From an uncultured Clostridia bacterium (lineage in GTDB: Bacteria; Bacillota; Clostridia; Oscillospirales; Ruminococcaceae), in assembly GCA_947624375.1 (NCBI GenBank), contig CANQKD010000019.1, positions 1 through 38,864 of the forward strand: 38,864 bases of DNA, written 5' to 3'. Of this stretch, positions 7,030 through 15,544 are shown piece by piece. The position numbers and the translations under genes are program-made. The first letter of the stretch is position 1; every line of letters starts with the position of its first letter. The notes under the pieces were generated by a model. It ran no database searches and was not told where the DNA came from. It worked only from the letters and a program-made list of their open reading frames with translations.

Positions 7030-7635
7030 ATGAACAACATAAAAATGCGCATTATTGCCGCTTTAATGCTGCTGGCGGCGGTGATGTTCTCGGGCTGCGG
7101 CAACAGCGGCAATACTGCAAATTCTGCAAATGTAACTTCTAAAGCTTCGGTAACAACTGTAACTGCGGCAAGCACGTCCGGCACTGCGGCGACCACGCCA
7201 AAAACCACAGAGGCTGCAAAAGAAACACAGACTGACATTACATCGCAAGCCGATGAGATTGGAAACGCTCCTGCGCATGACCAATACTATTACGATGTGG
7301 AAAACGTGGTTCTATACCTTGAAGAATACGGCGAGCTGCCGCCCAACTACATTACCAAAAAAGAGGCGGAGGAGCTGGGCTGGGTCGGCGGTTCGGTGGA
7401 GGACTACAAGGACGGTGCGGCGATAGGCGGCGACCGCTTTGGCAACTACGAGGGGCTTTTGCCCGAGGCTGACGGCAGAAAATACACCGAGTGCGACATT
7501 GACACCGACGGCTACCCTTCGAGGGGTTCGCGCAGGCTGGTCTTCTCAAACGACGGTTTGTATTTTTACACTGCCGACCACTATGAGACGTTCTCGGAAG
7601 TGACTGTTACGAAAGACGGTGATGTGATATGGTAA
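7030..7635 (+). CDS. Barnase-like ribonuclease anchored as a lipoprotein
   Basis: The 201-residue protein starts with a signal peptide ending in a lipobox-like MFSGC with lipidated Cys23. A Ser/Thr/Ala-rich linker follows (about 24-75), then a C-terminal ribonuclease of the N1/T1 barnase family (about 85-201). Landmark strings shared with barnase are LPPNYITKKEAEELGW, AIGGDRFGN and DHYETF. By alignment to Bacillus barnase the catalytic set is intact: Lys110 (K27), Glu154 (E73), Arg165 (R83), Arg169 (R87) and His184 (H102). Such enzymes cut RNA after guanosine. The ATG at 7030 is chosen over an upstream in-frame start because it has the GGGGGAG site and the signal peptide begins there. Its stop overlaps the barstar start by 7 nt. 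Classical barnase is released free; this one appears tethered to the membrane surface. Confidence 0.93.
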   Translation: MNNIKMRIIAALMLLAAVMFSGCGNSGNTANSANVTSKASVTTVTAASTSGTAATTPKTTEAAKETQTDITSQADEIGNAPAHDQYYYDVENVVLYLEEYGELPPNYITKKEAEELGWVGGSVEDYKDGAAIGGDRFGNYEGLLPEADGRKYTECDIDTDGYPSRGSRRLVFSNDGLYFYTADHYETFSEVTVTKDGDVIW

Positions 7636-7901
7636 ATAACCGCATTGTGCTTGACTGCCGTATGTTTTTTGAGCGAGGCGAGGCGCACGACTACCTTGCT
7701 AAAAAGCTGGCTTTGCCCGGATATTACGGCAGAAACCTTGATGCGCTTTACGACTGCCTGAGCGGCGTTAAAGGCGAGATAGTTTTTCTTCACGCTGATG
7801 AGATCGACGGCGGCTATGCAAAAAAGATACTTCGTGTTTTTGAAGACGCCAAAGAACAGTACCACGGGCTTGCTGTAACATATAAGGACGGACAAACATG
7901 A
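7629..7901 (+). CDS. Barstar-family ribonuclease inhibitor
   Basis: This 90-residue cytoplasmic protein matches barstar, the tight inhibitor that protects the cell from barnase. The inhibitor helix ALPGYYGRNLDALYDCL (28-44) keeps the two key aspartates, Asp38 and Asp42, equivalent to barstar D35 and D39. The later FEDAK segment places Asp73 where barstar has Glu76. Its ATG lies inside the end of the ribonuclease gene (7-nt overlap), and its stop overlaps the next start as ATGA, so antidote synthesis is translationally coupled to the toxin. An intracellular inhibitor is needed because the ribonuclease precursor is made in the cytoplasm before export. Confidence 0.94.
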   Translation: MVNNRIVLDCRMFFERGEAHDYLAKKLALPGYYGRNLDALYDCLSGVKGEIVFLHADEIDGGYAKKILRVFEDAKEQYHGLAVTYKDGQT

Positions 7902-8473
7902 AAAATAGCGAAAACAGACTGAAAATTTTACTCTCGGTATGCGAGCTTTTACTGGTGGGGATATGCACTGTGATAGCTTTGCTCTCGCCGATAGAAACTA
8001 CCGCGGTGAAGATAGCAGGCTCGTTTGCGTCGGTCGTGATAGTGAGCGCGGCAGCATGGTTTTTTCCGCTGCGGTTTTACATCTTCGCACTTATATTTCA
8101 CTTCTTTGCCGCGCCGCTGGGTTCGGTGATAAATCTGTACAAATATCTGGGCTGTTATGACAGGATAGTACACTTCCTGAGCGGCATAGTTCTGGCGGAA
8201 GCAGGGTTTATACTGATAAGCCGCATTTTCAAAAAGCGCAGTATGAAAAACGACATCACGGTGATGCTGATGTTCGCGTTTTTCTTCTCGGCGGCGTGCG
8301 CAGGCTTCTGGGAGATATACGAATTTACCGCCGACAATCTTCTGCACATTGATATGCAGGGCAGCAACACAAACACGATGGGTGACATAGTCTCGGGCGT
8401 GCTGGGCGCGGCGACATACACAGCGGCATACTTTATATATTTTAAACGCAATAAAAACGCTGGTCTCATTTAA
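7898..8473 (+). CDS. Multi-pass membrane protein, YjdF/DUF2238-like
   Basis: The 191-residue protein has about six hydrophobic segments (roughly 10-31, 35-53, 56-75, 88-108, 122-140 and 162-183). Conserved-looking motifs are YDRIVHFLSGIVLAE (about 87-101), GFWEIYEF (about 138-145) and QGSNTNTMGDIVSGVLGA (about 155-172). These resemble the acidic and histidine motifs of YjdF/DUF2238 integral membrane proteins, whose function is unknown. The start overlaps the barstar stop by 4 nt (ATGA), making it the third cistron of a coupled operon. A role in toxin export, immunity or stress response is possible but unproven. A terminator begins within the gene end. Confidence 0.82.
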   Translation: MKNSENRLKILLSVCELLLVGICTVIALLSPIETTAVKIAGSFASVVIVSAAAWFFPLRFYIFALIFHFFAAPLGSVINLYKYLGCYDRIVHFLSGIVLAEAGFILISRIFKKRSMKNDITVMLMFAFFFSAACAGFWEIYEFTADNLLHIDMQGSNTNTMGDIVSGVLGAATYTAAYFIYFKRNKNAGLI

Positions 8474-8493
8474 GAGATCAGCGTGATTTTTTG
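8457..8493 (+). terminator. Terminator overlapping the end of the membrane-protein gene
   Basis: ACGCTGGTCTC (8457-8467) pairs with GAGATCAGCGT (8474-8484), with one G-T wobble. A T-run follows (8487-8492). The stop codon sits in the loop. Confidence 0.9.
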
Positions 8494-8530
8494 TACCGAA
8501 AATCGTGGGTTATCTATTATGCCTGCCTTA

Positions 8531-8745
8531 CTATTGGGGGAGACCCTTTTGGAAAAGGGTCTTCCCCCAAACCCCCTCACTAAAACTTCTATATTTTTGG
8601 CGAGGGGTAATTATACTGTCTAATTTACTTGAATTTTATAGTTTATTGCTGCTTTATAAAGATAAATTACCCCTCGCCAAAAACAATGGAAAAGTCTTTG
8701 GAAAGGGGTATGGGGAATAACCTTTCTTCAGAAAGGTTTTCCCCA
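8531..8745. repeat. Palindrome-rich element between convergent genes
   Basis: This gene-free stretch between the membrane-protein gene and lysS (both 3' ends) has three dyads. One is a hairpin of about 17 bp at 8534-8570 with one bulged base (gacccttttgg/aaaagggtc core). The second is a 19-bp inverted repeat, TTTTTGGCGAGGGGTAATT at 8594-8612 with its complement at 8665-8683. The third is ggggaataacctttct/agaaaggttttcccc at 8713-8744. The first shares its core with module B elsewhere. The 19-bp arms enclose 52 AT-rich bases, like a tiny non-autonomous element. No T-run follows the dyads, so simple terminator function is doubtful. Confidence 0.75.
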
Positions 8746-8781
8746 AAAGAAAAACAGGTACATAAGATAACTCTCGGTTTA

Positions 8782-10356
8782 TCAGTCTAAAGATTTCATG
8801 GTAGGGAAGAGGAGGACGTCGCGGATAGCGGGGGAGTTAGTGAGGAGCATAACGAGTCTATCGATGCCGTAGCCAATGCCGCCTGTGGGGGGCATACCTA
8901 TCTCCAGCGCGTGGAGGAAATCCTCATCTATGCGGTTGGCTTCCTCGTCGCCCTGCGAGAGCAGTTTTTCCTGCTCTACAAATCTTTCTCGTTGGTCAAC
9001 GGGGTCGTTGAGTTCGGAATAGGCGTTGCACATTTCCCAGCCGTTTATATAAAGCTCAAATCTTTCGACCTTTTCGGGGTCATCGGGCTTTTTCTTGGTA
9101 AGCGGTGATATTTCTATCGGGTGATCCATAATAAACGTTGGCTGCAAGAGGTGTTCCTCGGCAAATTCTTCAAAAAACAAATTCAGAATATCGCCCTTTT
9201 TATGCCGCTGCTCGTACTCTACATGGTGCTCGTCGGCTACCTTTCTTGCCTGCTCTAAAGTTTCTATCTCATCAAAATCTACGCCGGAATATTTCTTGAC
9301 AGCCTCGGTCATGGTGAGTCTTTCAAACGGCTTGCCGAAGTCTATTTCAAGCTCACCGTACTTGACTATATCGCTGCCGCAGACTTCTCTCGCCAAATAT
9401 CTGAACATACTTTCGGTAAGCTCCATCATGCCGTGGTAGTCTGTATACGCCTGATAGAGTTCCATAAGGGTAAACTCGGGGTTATGGCGCGCATCTACGC
9501 CCTCGTTGCGGAAAACTCTGCCTATTTCATAAACTCTTTCAAGACCGCCGACTATAAGTCTTTTAAGATATAGCTCGAGAGAAATACGCAGCTTTATATC
9601 CTCATTCAAAGCGTTATAGTGGGTATCGAAGGGTCTGGCAGCCGCACCGCCTGCGTTTGAAACGAGCATGGGCGTTTCGACTTCCATAAAGCCTCTGCCG
9701 TCTAAAAATCTGCGGATAGAAGCGATAATTTTAGAGCGCTTCACGAAAGTATCGCGCACCTGCGGATTACAGATAAGGTCTGTATATCTCTGGCGGTAGC
9801 GCATATCCTGATTTTTAAGACCGTGCCACTTTTCCGGAAGAGGGGCAAGCGATTTTGAAAGCAGTGTTATGCCTGTGGCGTGGAGGGATATTTCGCCTCT
9901 TCTCGTGCGGAAAACAAAGCCTTCAACGCCTGCGATATCGCCTATATCCCACTTTTTGAAGTCGGCAAAATTTTCTTCGCCTATTTCATTGAGGCGGACA
10001 TAGACCTGAATCCTGCCCTTGGCATCTAAAAGGTCTATAAAATTCGCCTTGCCCATATCGCGGCGCGACATAATTCTACCTGCTAAGCGATGGGTAGTTC
10101 TTTCGGCTTCGAGCTTTTCTTTCAAAAGCTGCTCATCTTCGCCGCACTGCTCTTTCACGCGCGCTTCAAGCGTTTCATACTCTGCCTTAGCTGCGGCGGT
10201 ATTTGTAGTAACGTCGTACTTTGTAACTGCGAACGGGTCTTTGCCTGCGGCTTTAAGGTCGCTCAGCTTATCCATTCTTATCTTCTTATAGGTATTTAAT
10301 TCCTCGGCGGTAAGCTCTTCCTCTTCGGGGAGGATCTGCTCGCTGATGTCACTCAT
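8782..10356 (-). CDS. lysS: Lysyl-tRNA synthetase, class II
   Basis: The enzyme attaches lysine to tRNA-Lys using ATP. The 524-residue product has an N-terminal OB-fold anticodon-binding domain (about 85-195) and a class II catalytic core. Motif 1 is GFMEVETPML (222-231), motif 2 is GRVFRNEGVDARHNPEFT (279-296) and motif 3 is GMPPTGGIGYGIDRL (about 487-501). Its length is slightly above the usual 490-510 because of a short N-terminal extension. The ATG directly follows the greA stop codon, and its AAGGAAGGA ribosome site lies in the last greA codons, so the two are translationally coupled. It is the last gene of an sseB-greA-lysS run. I saw no T-box leader. Confidence 0.97.
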   Translation of the reverse strand: MSDISEQILPEEEELTAEELNTYKKIRMDKLSDLKAAGKDPFAVTKYDVTTNTAAAKAEYETLEARVKEQCGEDEQLLKEKLEAERTTHRLAGRIMSRRDMGKANFIDLLDAKGRIQVYVRLNEIGEENFADFKKWDIGDIAGVEGFVFRTRRGEISLHATGITLLSKSLAPLPEKWHGLKNQDMRYRQRYTDLICNPQVRDTFVKRSKIIASIRRFLDGRGFMEVETPMLVSNAGGAAARPFDTHYNALNEDIKLRISLELYLKRLIVGGLERVYEIGRVFRNEGVDARHNPEFTLMELYQAYTDYHGMMELTESMFRYLAREVCGSDIVKYGELEIDFGKPFERLTMTEAVKKYSGVDFDEIETLEQARKVADEHHVEYEQRHKKGDILNLFFEEFAEEHLLQPTFIMDHPIEISPLTKKKPDDPEKVERFELYINGWEMCNAYSELNDPVDQRERFVEQEKLLSQGDEEANRIDEDFLHALEIGMPPTGGIGYGIDRLVMLLTNSPAIRDVLLFPTMKSLD

Positions 10357-10851
10357 TTATTTCCTTCCTTTCGTTTCTCTCGAAACTTCCATAACTTCAA
10401 ATTCTACTATTCCCATCGGGGTATTTACGTCAAACACATCTCCTACTTTGGAGTGCATGGCGGCTTTGCCCACGGGGGATTCATCGGATATTATGCCGTT
10501 TTCGGGGTCGGATTTGGACGATGAATCTATTATATACGTTTCAAGTGAGCCGTCGCTGCGGTCTTTAAGGACTACGCGAGAGCCCAGATTGACTTCATTT
10601 TCGTTTATATCGCTCTCGTTGACTATTACAGCGATACTGAGCTGATATTCTTTTTCTTTTATCTCGCTTTCGAGGGCTGCCTGCTCATCTTTGGCGGCAT
10701 CGTACTCGGCGTTTTCGGAAAGGTCGCCGAAAGAACGGGCTTCTTTAAGTTTTTCTGCCACCTCGCGTGATCTGACGGTCTTTAAATATTCAAGATCGTC
10801 TACGAGATCCTGATAGGCTTCTTTGGTGAACAGCTTTTTATTTTCGGGCAT
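10357..10851 (-). CDS. greA: Transcription elongation factor GreA
   Basis: GreA enters the secondary channel of RNA polymerase and stimulates cleavage of backtracked transcripts. The 164-residue product has an N-terminal coiled coil with the signature GDLSENAEYDAAKDEQ, including the acidic tip residues, and a C-terminal FKBP-like domain ending in the conserved SPVGKA segment and MGIVEFEV strand. I chose the ATG at 10851 because it stands 8 nt after AAGGAG; the in-frame GTG at 10860 overlaps that ribosome site. It is immediately followed by lysS, an order common in Firmicutes, and preceded by an SseB-like gene 40 bp upstream. Confidence 0.95.
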   Translation of the reverse strand: MPENKKLFTKEAYQDLVDDLEYLKTVRSREVAEKLKEARSFGDLSENAEYDAAKDEQAALESEIKEKEYQLSIAVIVNESDINENEVNLGSRVVLKDRSDGSLETYIIDSSSKSDPENGIISDESPVGKAAMHSKVGDVFDVNTPMGIVEFEVMEVSRETKGRK

Positions 10852-10891
10852 ATCAAACACTCCTTATTATAAATTACTATCTTAACTATTC

Positions 10892-11686
10892 TTACTTTCT
10901 GTATACCGGCAGTTTATTTGCCGAAACGTTCTGAGCAAAGCCGTCGGAAAGGGGCACGAACATAAGGTGCATTCCGCGTGCAAAGGGGGCGGCTATTTCT
11001 GCTACCTTCTGGAAAGTTTCTCTCATGGTGTCTTTGTCGTCCTGGCTGTCTATTATGAACATAAGGCTTTTTGCCTGATTTTTTCTTTCAAGTATGAACA
11101 CAAACAGCTGGTCTACTCTGCCATACTCGTCGAGCTTTTCTCTTATGGTATCTATAAAGCCGTCGGGGTATCTTCCCGGAATAGTGACTTTTACCTGCTC
11201 GTTGGGCTTGGGGGTATACACTTCTGAATCTGCCATTTTTGAGAGGATAGTTCTCGGCACGGCAAAATTGTTGGTGAACGGGTCGATAACTATGCCTTCA
11301 AGACCGTTGTCGGGATCGGTAAATGCTGACATGAGCATTACCACGTTCATTACAATATAGCTGTCGGTATTTATGATGCCGGTGTTCTTCTCGTTTTCTA
11401 TCTCCTTGGGGGAGGTGAAGACTGCCACGTACTTTTTGCCGTCGCTGTTTTTGAGGACGTGCATATTAAAGCTCCTTTTGTTTTCAAGGGCGACTTTGCC
11501 GTCTTCTTTTTCGACTGCCTCGGTGTTTTCGATCATTCTGGCAGGGCAAACAAAGTTACCCGTCTGAATGAGCTTTGCCACCAGATTGAACTTTTCGTCG
11601 GATCTGTCCTGTTTGAGATCCTGTATTGCAGCTACAAGCGCATCATTATCGACTTTTAACTGCTGGTTGCTGTTTAATTCGGTCAT
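10892..11686 (-). CDS. SseB-like (enhanced serine sensitivity) protein
   Basis: The 264-residue soluble protein has the two-part SseB architecture. The N-terminal part (about 20-150) has strands around NFVCPARM, KKYVAVFTSPKEI and LEGIVIDPFTNNFAVP. The C-terminal part (about 165-264) includes VDQLFVFILER, SLMFIIDSQDD and GMHLMFVPL. SseB was named from an Escherichia coli phenotype; its biochemical role is unresolved. The start has a GGAG site 10 nt upstream. It appears to head an operon with greA and lysS, and the repeat cluster upstream begins within about 40 bp, so the promoter must be very close or lie inside the repeats. Confidence 0.85.
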   Translation of the reverse strand: MTELNSNQQLKVDNDALVAAIQDLKQDRSDEKFNLVAKLIQTGNFVCPARMIENTEAVEKEDGKVALENKRSFNMHVLKNSDGKKYVAVFTSPKEIENEKNTGIINTDSYIVMNVVMLMSAFTDPDNGLEGIVIDPFTNNFAVPRTILSKMADSEVYTPKPNEQVKVTIPGRYPDGFIDTIREKLDEYGRVDQLFVFILERKNQAKSLMFIIDSQDDKDTMRETFQKVAEIAAPFARGMHLMFVPLSDGFAQNVSANKLPVYRK

Positions 11687-11724
11687 AAGTTTTATACTCC
11701 TTTTTTGATAGTTTTATTTTTGTG

Positions 11725-12490
11725 GGGTTTCGCCCCACACCCCACAAGCCTTTTGAAAAAGGCTTGATCGAAAACTTTTAGTTTCTTGACAAGATTTTAT
11801 CATTAGCGCGAAAGTTGAAGTTACAATTTCTTGCCTCTTGCTTCTGATTGTAAACCGCAGGAATGGCAAGTTAGCGCGAACGTTGAAAAAACTTTTCTAA
11901 CCTCTAACTTCTTACTTCTAACCTCTAATAGGGCAAGAGGGTAGGTCTTTTCACTCGGTTCGGCGTTCTCTAAGAGAACGCGGCAAAAGAGCTAAGGTCT
12001 TTTCACAGGAAAATCCCTCTCTTGCATGGGATTAGCGTTCCCGTTGGGAACGCTTGAAGAATTATTTCGCCCCAAAAACTAAAAGCGAAATAATTCTTCC
12101 CGCGGTCGCTAGCGACCGCTGTCCTCATTGTGAAATAGTCCACTGGACTATTTCACAATTCACCTTTTTCTGAGCGCACGTTGTGTTTCGGGGACTCTGT
12201 CCCCGTACCCCTGCGACCCTTTTGAAAAAGGGTCGATCGAAAACTTTTAGTTTCTTGACAGGGGTTATAACCTTTGCGTACTGTGGAGCGGTGAACGAAA
12301 AAAGCCCGTCACACCGTAAGGTGTGCGCCGCCGACCGTTTTGGCGGCGAGGGATTTTTTCTGCACTTGACCGACTGCTTGCAGGCGGTCACCGTGTGAGC
12401 TCCGCAGGCTTGCGCGTAAGCGCAATTATTAAGCAACGCACAAAAGTTGAAGTTACAACTTCTTGCCTCTTGTTTCTAATCTTCTTGCCT
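11725..12490. repeat. Mosaic hairpin-repeat cluster between sseB and proS
   Basis: No gene is supported here. Modules seen: module B with gtggggtttcgccccac and aagccttttgaaaaaggctt (about 11730-11765); module A words (11825-11935); GCGTTCTC/GAGAACGC (11963-11981); an aaaatccc arm with the tctcttgca loop (about 12010-12032); GCGTTCCC/GGGAACGC (12035-12053); GAAGAATTATTTCGC with its complement (12056-12099); GCGGTCGC/GCGACCGC (12102-12119); a 15-bp stem (12127-12159); module B again (about 12215-12260); the three-way junction with a GTAA loop (12296-12359); and module A before proS. Compared with 4540-4770 the hairpin series is inverted. Confidence 0.85.
12296..12359 (+). repeat. Three-way-junction hairpin module, copy 3 (GTAA loop)
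   Basis: CACACC/GGTGTG closes a GTAA loop (12310-12325) and is followed by CGCCGCC/GGCGGCG (12326-12348). The loop differs from the GCAA of other copies but still obeys the GNRA rule. The outer A-run/T-run stem has one mismatch. Confidence 0.82.
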
Positions 12491-13939
12491 CTAGTAGGCT
12501 TTCCCCCATAGAACCATTTTATCCGCTTTCTTGCCGCAGCACACGCAGATGTCGGCTATATGCTCCTGCTCGTTGGGTATGCAGCGCGAACCAGCGCCGG
12601 TAAGCTCTTTTACCTTATCTTCGCACTCCTCGCTGCCGCACCACATAGCCTTGATAAAGCCGTCGCCATTCTCTTCAAGCACCTTCTTCATCTCGTCCGT
12701 GCTGGTGCATTTATATGTTCTTCTCTCGCGGTTTTCTTCCGCCTTTTTATACATACCCTGCGGTATCTCGTTTTTCAGAAGATCTTCAACGGTATCGGCA
12801 AGATCTGCAAGAGCTACATCTCTCTTTTCGCCGCTGTATCTTACGGCGCAGACACACCTGTCATTCTCTATATCCTTGGGTCCTATCTCAACACGCAGCG
12901 GAACGCCTTTCATCTCATACTCTGCAAACTTCCAGCCGGGCGAGTTTTCGCTGTCGTCAAGCTTTACGCGAAGACCCTGTGCTTTAAGTATCTGCAAAAG
13001 CTCATTCGCCTTTTCTAAAACGCCCTCTTTATGCTGTGCTACGGGCACTATGACCACCTGCGTAGGTGCGACATCGGGCGGCAGGACAAGACCGCTGTTA
13101 TCGCCGTGAGTCATGATGACCGCGCCTATAAGTCTGGTAGTCATGCCCCAGGAGGTCTGATGGGGGTATTTAAGGGTATTATCTTTATCGGTATACTGGA
13201 TATTAAAAGCCTTAGCAAAGCCGTCGCCGAAATAGTGAGAAGTGCCTGCCTGCAACGCCTTGCCGTCGTGCATAAGGGCTTCTATAGCGTAGGTAGCGAC
13301 CGCCCCTGCGAACTTATCGCTCTCGGTCTTTCTGCCTTTAACTACGGGCATACACAGGTGCTTTTCGCAAAACTCGGCATAGACATCGAGCATTTTTTCT
13401 GTTTCTGCAATTGCCTCTTCCGCGGTGGCGTGGATAGTATGACCCTCCTGCCACAAAAACTCTCTCGAGCGCAGGAAAGGACGTGTAGTTTTTTCCCACC
13501 TTACAACGCTTACCCACTGGTTATACAGCTTGGGGAGATCGCGGTAGGAATGAACGATATTTGCGTAATGCTCACAGAAAAGTGTCTCGGAAGTGGGGCG
13601 GACACAAAGTCTTTCTTCCAACTTTTCGCTGCCGCCGTGCGTTACCCATGCAACTTCGGGCGCGAAGCCTTCTACATGGTCTTTCTCTTTCTGCAAGAGG
13701 CTTTCGGGTATGAACATAGGCATACACACGTTCTCGTGACCTGTATCTTTGAACATACCGTCAAGAATTTTCTGAATATTTTCCCAGATCGCGTAGCCGT
13801 AGGGGCGAATGACCATACAGCCCTTTACGCTGGTATACTCTACGAGCTCTGCTTTTTTGCAAATATCGGTATACCACTGCGCGAAATCATCGTCCATAGA
13901 GGTGATAGCCTCTACCATTTTACCGTTGTTTTTTGCCAT
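12491..13939 (-). CDS. proS: Prolyl-tRNA synthetase, archaeal/eukaryal-like type
   Basis: This enzyme attaches proline to tRNA-Pro. The 482-residue product lacks the large editing insertion of the common bacterial form. It has the class II core with [14 protein letters not shown] and [17 protein letters not shown], a histidine-anticodon-type domain ([10 protein letters not shown] onward) and a C-terminal zinc-binding-like domain with CGSEEC and CVCC. The chain ends in Tyr, as in the archaeal type. The start at 13937-13939 gives [15 protein letters not shown], which fits the family; a longer frame to 14095 only adds sequence overlapping the upstream gene. It overlaps the small membrane-protein gene by 20 bp and is the last gene of the serS unit. 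Lack of an editing domain fits the presence of a YbaK-type deacylase in the window. Confidence 0.96.
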   Translation of the reverse strand: MAKNNGKMVEAITSMDDDFAQWYTDICKKAELVEYTSVKGCMVIRPYGYAIWENIQKILDGMFKDTGHENVCMPMFIPESLLQKEKDHVEGFAPEVAWVTHGGSEKLEERLCVRPTSETLFCEHYANIVHSYRDLPKLYNQWVSVVRWEKTTRPFLRSREFLWQEGHTIHATAEEAIAETEKMLDVYAEFCEKHLCMPVVKGRKTESDKFAGAVATYAIEALMHDGKALQAGTSHYFGDGFAKAFNIQYTDKDNTLKYPHQTSWGMTTRLIGAVIMTHGDNSGLVLPPDVAPTQVVIVPVAQHKEGVLEKANELLQILKAQGLRVKLDDSENSPGWKFAEYEMKGVPLRVEIGPKDIENDRCVCAVRYSGEKRDVALADLADTVEDLLKNEIPQGMYKKAEENRERRTYKCTSTDEMKKVLEENGDGFIKAMWCGSEECEDKVKELTGAGSRCIPNEQEHIADICVCCGKKADKMVLWGKAY

Positions 13940-14222
13940 GCTTTTTATCAACTCCGTAAATGTCTGTATTATATATCTTATAGTTGGGGTCAAAGTCATC
14001 TTCCTTGCTTGCATCGAAAATGCCGCGCACATTTTGTGCGCTGTGAACGCCGTCATCTTCTTTAGCCTTTCCGGGTTTGCGGTGCTTGTCCACAAATTTT
14101 GCGATATACGGTGTTGCTACTGCCGCCAAAGCTATCAGAGCCATTACCACAACAGCCTTTACTGCGAACGCTCCCAGCGCAGACCAACTGCTTGCAAGCA
14201 AGGTCATTTTAAAGATGCTCAT
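13920..14222 (-). CDS. Small single-pass membrane protein between serS and proS
   Basis: I do not recognise this 100-residue protein. It has one strong hydrophobic segment (about 12-42, rich in Ala, Val and Leu) and a charged, Lys/Asp-rich tail (45-100) ending in KKHGKKQR. Its ATG overlaps the serS stop (ATGA, 14219-14222) and its end overlaps the proS start by 20 bp, so three cistrons are translationally coupled. The coupling is the main evidence that it is a real gene. A membrane anchor or partner for the synthetases is conceivable but is pure inference. Confidence 0.75.
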   Translation of the reverse strand: MSIFKMTLLASSWSALGAFAVKAVVVMALIALAAVATPYIAKFVDKHRKPGKAKEDDGVHSAQNVRGIFDASKEDDFDPNYKIYNTDIYGVDKKHGKKQR

Positions 14223-15502
14223 TTTGTTATTTTGTCCTTGCCGCCCATATACATTCTCAGCGGCTCGGGGATATTCACGCTTCCGTCGGCGTTGAGGTTG
14301 TTTTCAAGGAAAGCTATCAACATTCTCGGCGGAGCGACAACTGTATTGTTGAGGGTGTGGGCGAGATATTTTTCGCCGTTTTCGCCCCTTACGCGTATGC
14401 CGAGTCTTCTTGCCTGGGCATCGCCGAGGTTGGAGCAGGAGCCGACTTCAAAATACTTCTTCTGCCTTGGCGACCACGCTTCGACGTCGCAGCTCTTTAC
14501 TTTAAGGTCGGCAAGGTCGCCGGAGCAGCATTCAAGCGTTCTTACGGGTATATCGAGCGTGCGGAAGAAATCTACGGTATTCTGCCACAGCTTATCGAAC
14601 CACATCATGCTGTCCTCGGGCTTGCAGACAACTATCATTTCCTGTTTTTCAAACTGGTGTATGCGGTAGACGCCGCGTTCCTCTATGCCGTGCGCGCCGA
14701 CTTCTTTTCTGAAGCAGGGCGAATAGCTTGTGAGGCAGTAGGGCAGTTTGCTTTCGTCAAGTATGCTGTCGATAAATCTGCCTATCATGGAGTGCTCGGA
14801 CGTGCCGATGAGATAAAGGTCTTCGCCCTCTATCTTATACATCATATTTTCCATTTCGGCAAAACTCATAACGCCGGTAACGACCTCGCTGCGGATCATA
14901 TAAGGCGGTATGAAATAGGTAAAGCCGCGGTCTATCATGAAATCTCTCGCATACGAAAGAATTGCGGAGTGCAGGCGTGCGATGTCGCCCATAAGGTAAT
15001 AGAAGCCGTTGCCGCTGGTTTTTCTGGCGGCATCGAGGTCGATACCATTCAGGTTCTCCATTATATCGACGTGGTAGGGGACTTCAAAGTCGGGCACTTT
15101 GGGTTCGCCGAAGCGTTCGCGCTCTACGTTTTCGCTGTCGTCCTTGCCTATGGGAACGCTGCTGTCTATGATATTAGGCAAAACGAGCATTATTTTGCGG
15201 ATGTCAGCCTCAAGCTGCACTTCTTTTTCTTCGAGAGAAGCAAGCTCTTCTGCGGCGGCTTTAACCTGCGCTTTTACGTTTTCAGCCTCGTCTTTCTGAC
15301 CTTTTGCCATAAGACCGCCTATCTGTTTGCTGAGGACGTTGCGCTGGTTTCTAAGTTCATCGCAGCGTGTTTTGGCGGCGCGGTACTCACTGTCGAGCTT
15401 TATCACCTCGTCGACCATGGGGAGTTTTTCGTCCTGAAATTTTTTCCTGATGTTTTCTTTTACTACATCGGGGTTGTTTCTTAAAAATTTGATGTCAAGC
15501 AT
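14219..15502 (-). CDS. serS: Seryl-tRNA synthetase
   Basis: The enzyme charges tRNA-Ser (and tRNA-Sec where present) with serine. The 427-residue product starts with MLDIKFLRNNPDVV and a long antiparallel coiled-coil arm (about 25-105) that contacts the tRNA extra arm. The class II core has FRKEVGAHG (motif 2) and EVGSCSNLGDAQARR. The motif 3 region reads LNNTVVAPPRMLIAFLENN, whereas the common bacterial form is LNGSGLAVGRT, so it belongs to a diverged subgroup. A ribosome site AAAGG precedes the ATG. It leads a three-gene coupled unit with a small membrane protein and proS. I saw no T-box in the upstream 140 bp. Confidence 0.96.
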   Translation of the reverse strand: MLDIKFLRNNPDVVKENIRKKFQDEKLPMVDEVIKLDSEYRAAKTRCDELRNQRNVLSKQIGGLMAKGQKDEAENVKAQVKAAAEELASLEEKEVQLEADIRKIMLVLPNIIDSSVPIGKDDSENVERERFGEPKVPDFEVPYHVDIMENLNGIDLDAARKTSGNGFYYLMGDIARLHSAILSYARDFMIDRGFTYFIPPYMIRSEVVTGVMSFAEMENMMYKIEGEDLYLIGTSEHSMIGRFIDSILDESKLPYCLTSYSPCFRKEVGAHGIEERGVYRIHQFEKQEMIVVCKPEDSMMWFDKLWQNTVDFFRTLDIPVRTLECCSGDLADLKVKSCDVEAWSPRQKKYFEVGSCSNLGDAQARRLGIRVRGENGEKYLAHTLNNTVVAPPRMLIAFLENNLNADGSVNIPEPLRMYMGGKDKITK

Positions 15503-15544
15503 TTTTACATCGCCTTTCTTAAATTTTCGCTATTTTATAAAATC

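Noticed and set aside
11687-11760. T-box leader for the lysS operon, and likewise for serS at 15503-15640
   Set aside because: I could not find the AGGGTGGNACCGCG core on the minus strand in either upstream region.
12491-14095. Prolyl-tRNA synthetase starting at 14095
   Set aside because: The extra 52 residues overlap the small membrane-protein gene antiframe and lack similarity to ProRS; the ATG at 13939 fits.
13031-15484. Long plus-strand frames opposite proS and serS (344, 286 and 375 residues)
   Set aside because: They are antisense shadows of well-identified synthetase genes and show no family motifs.
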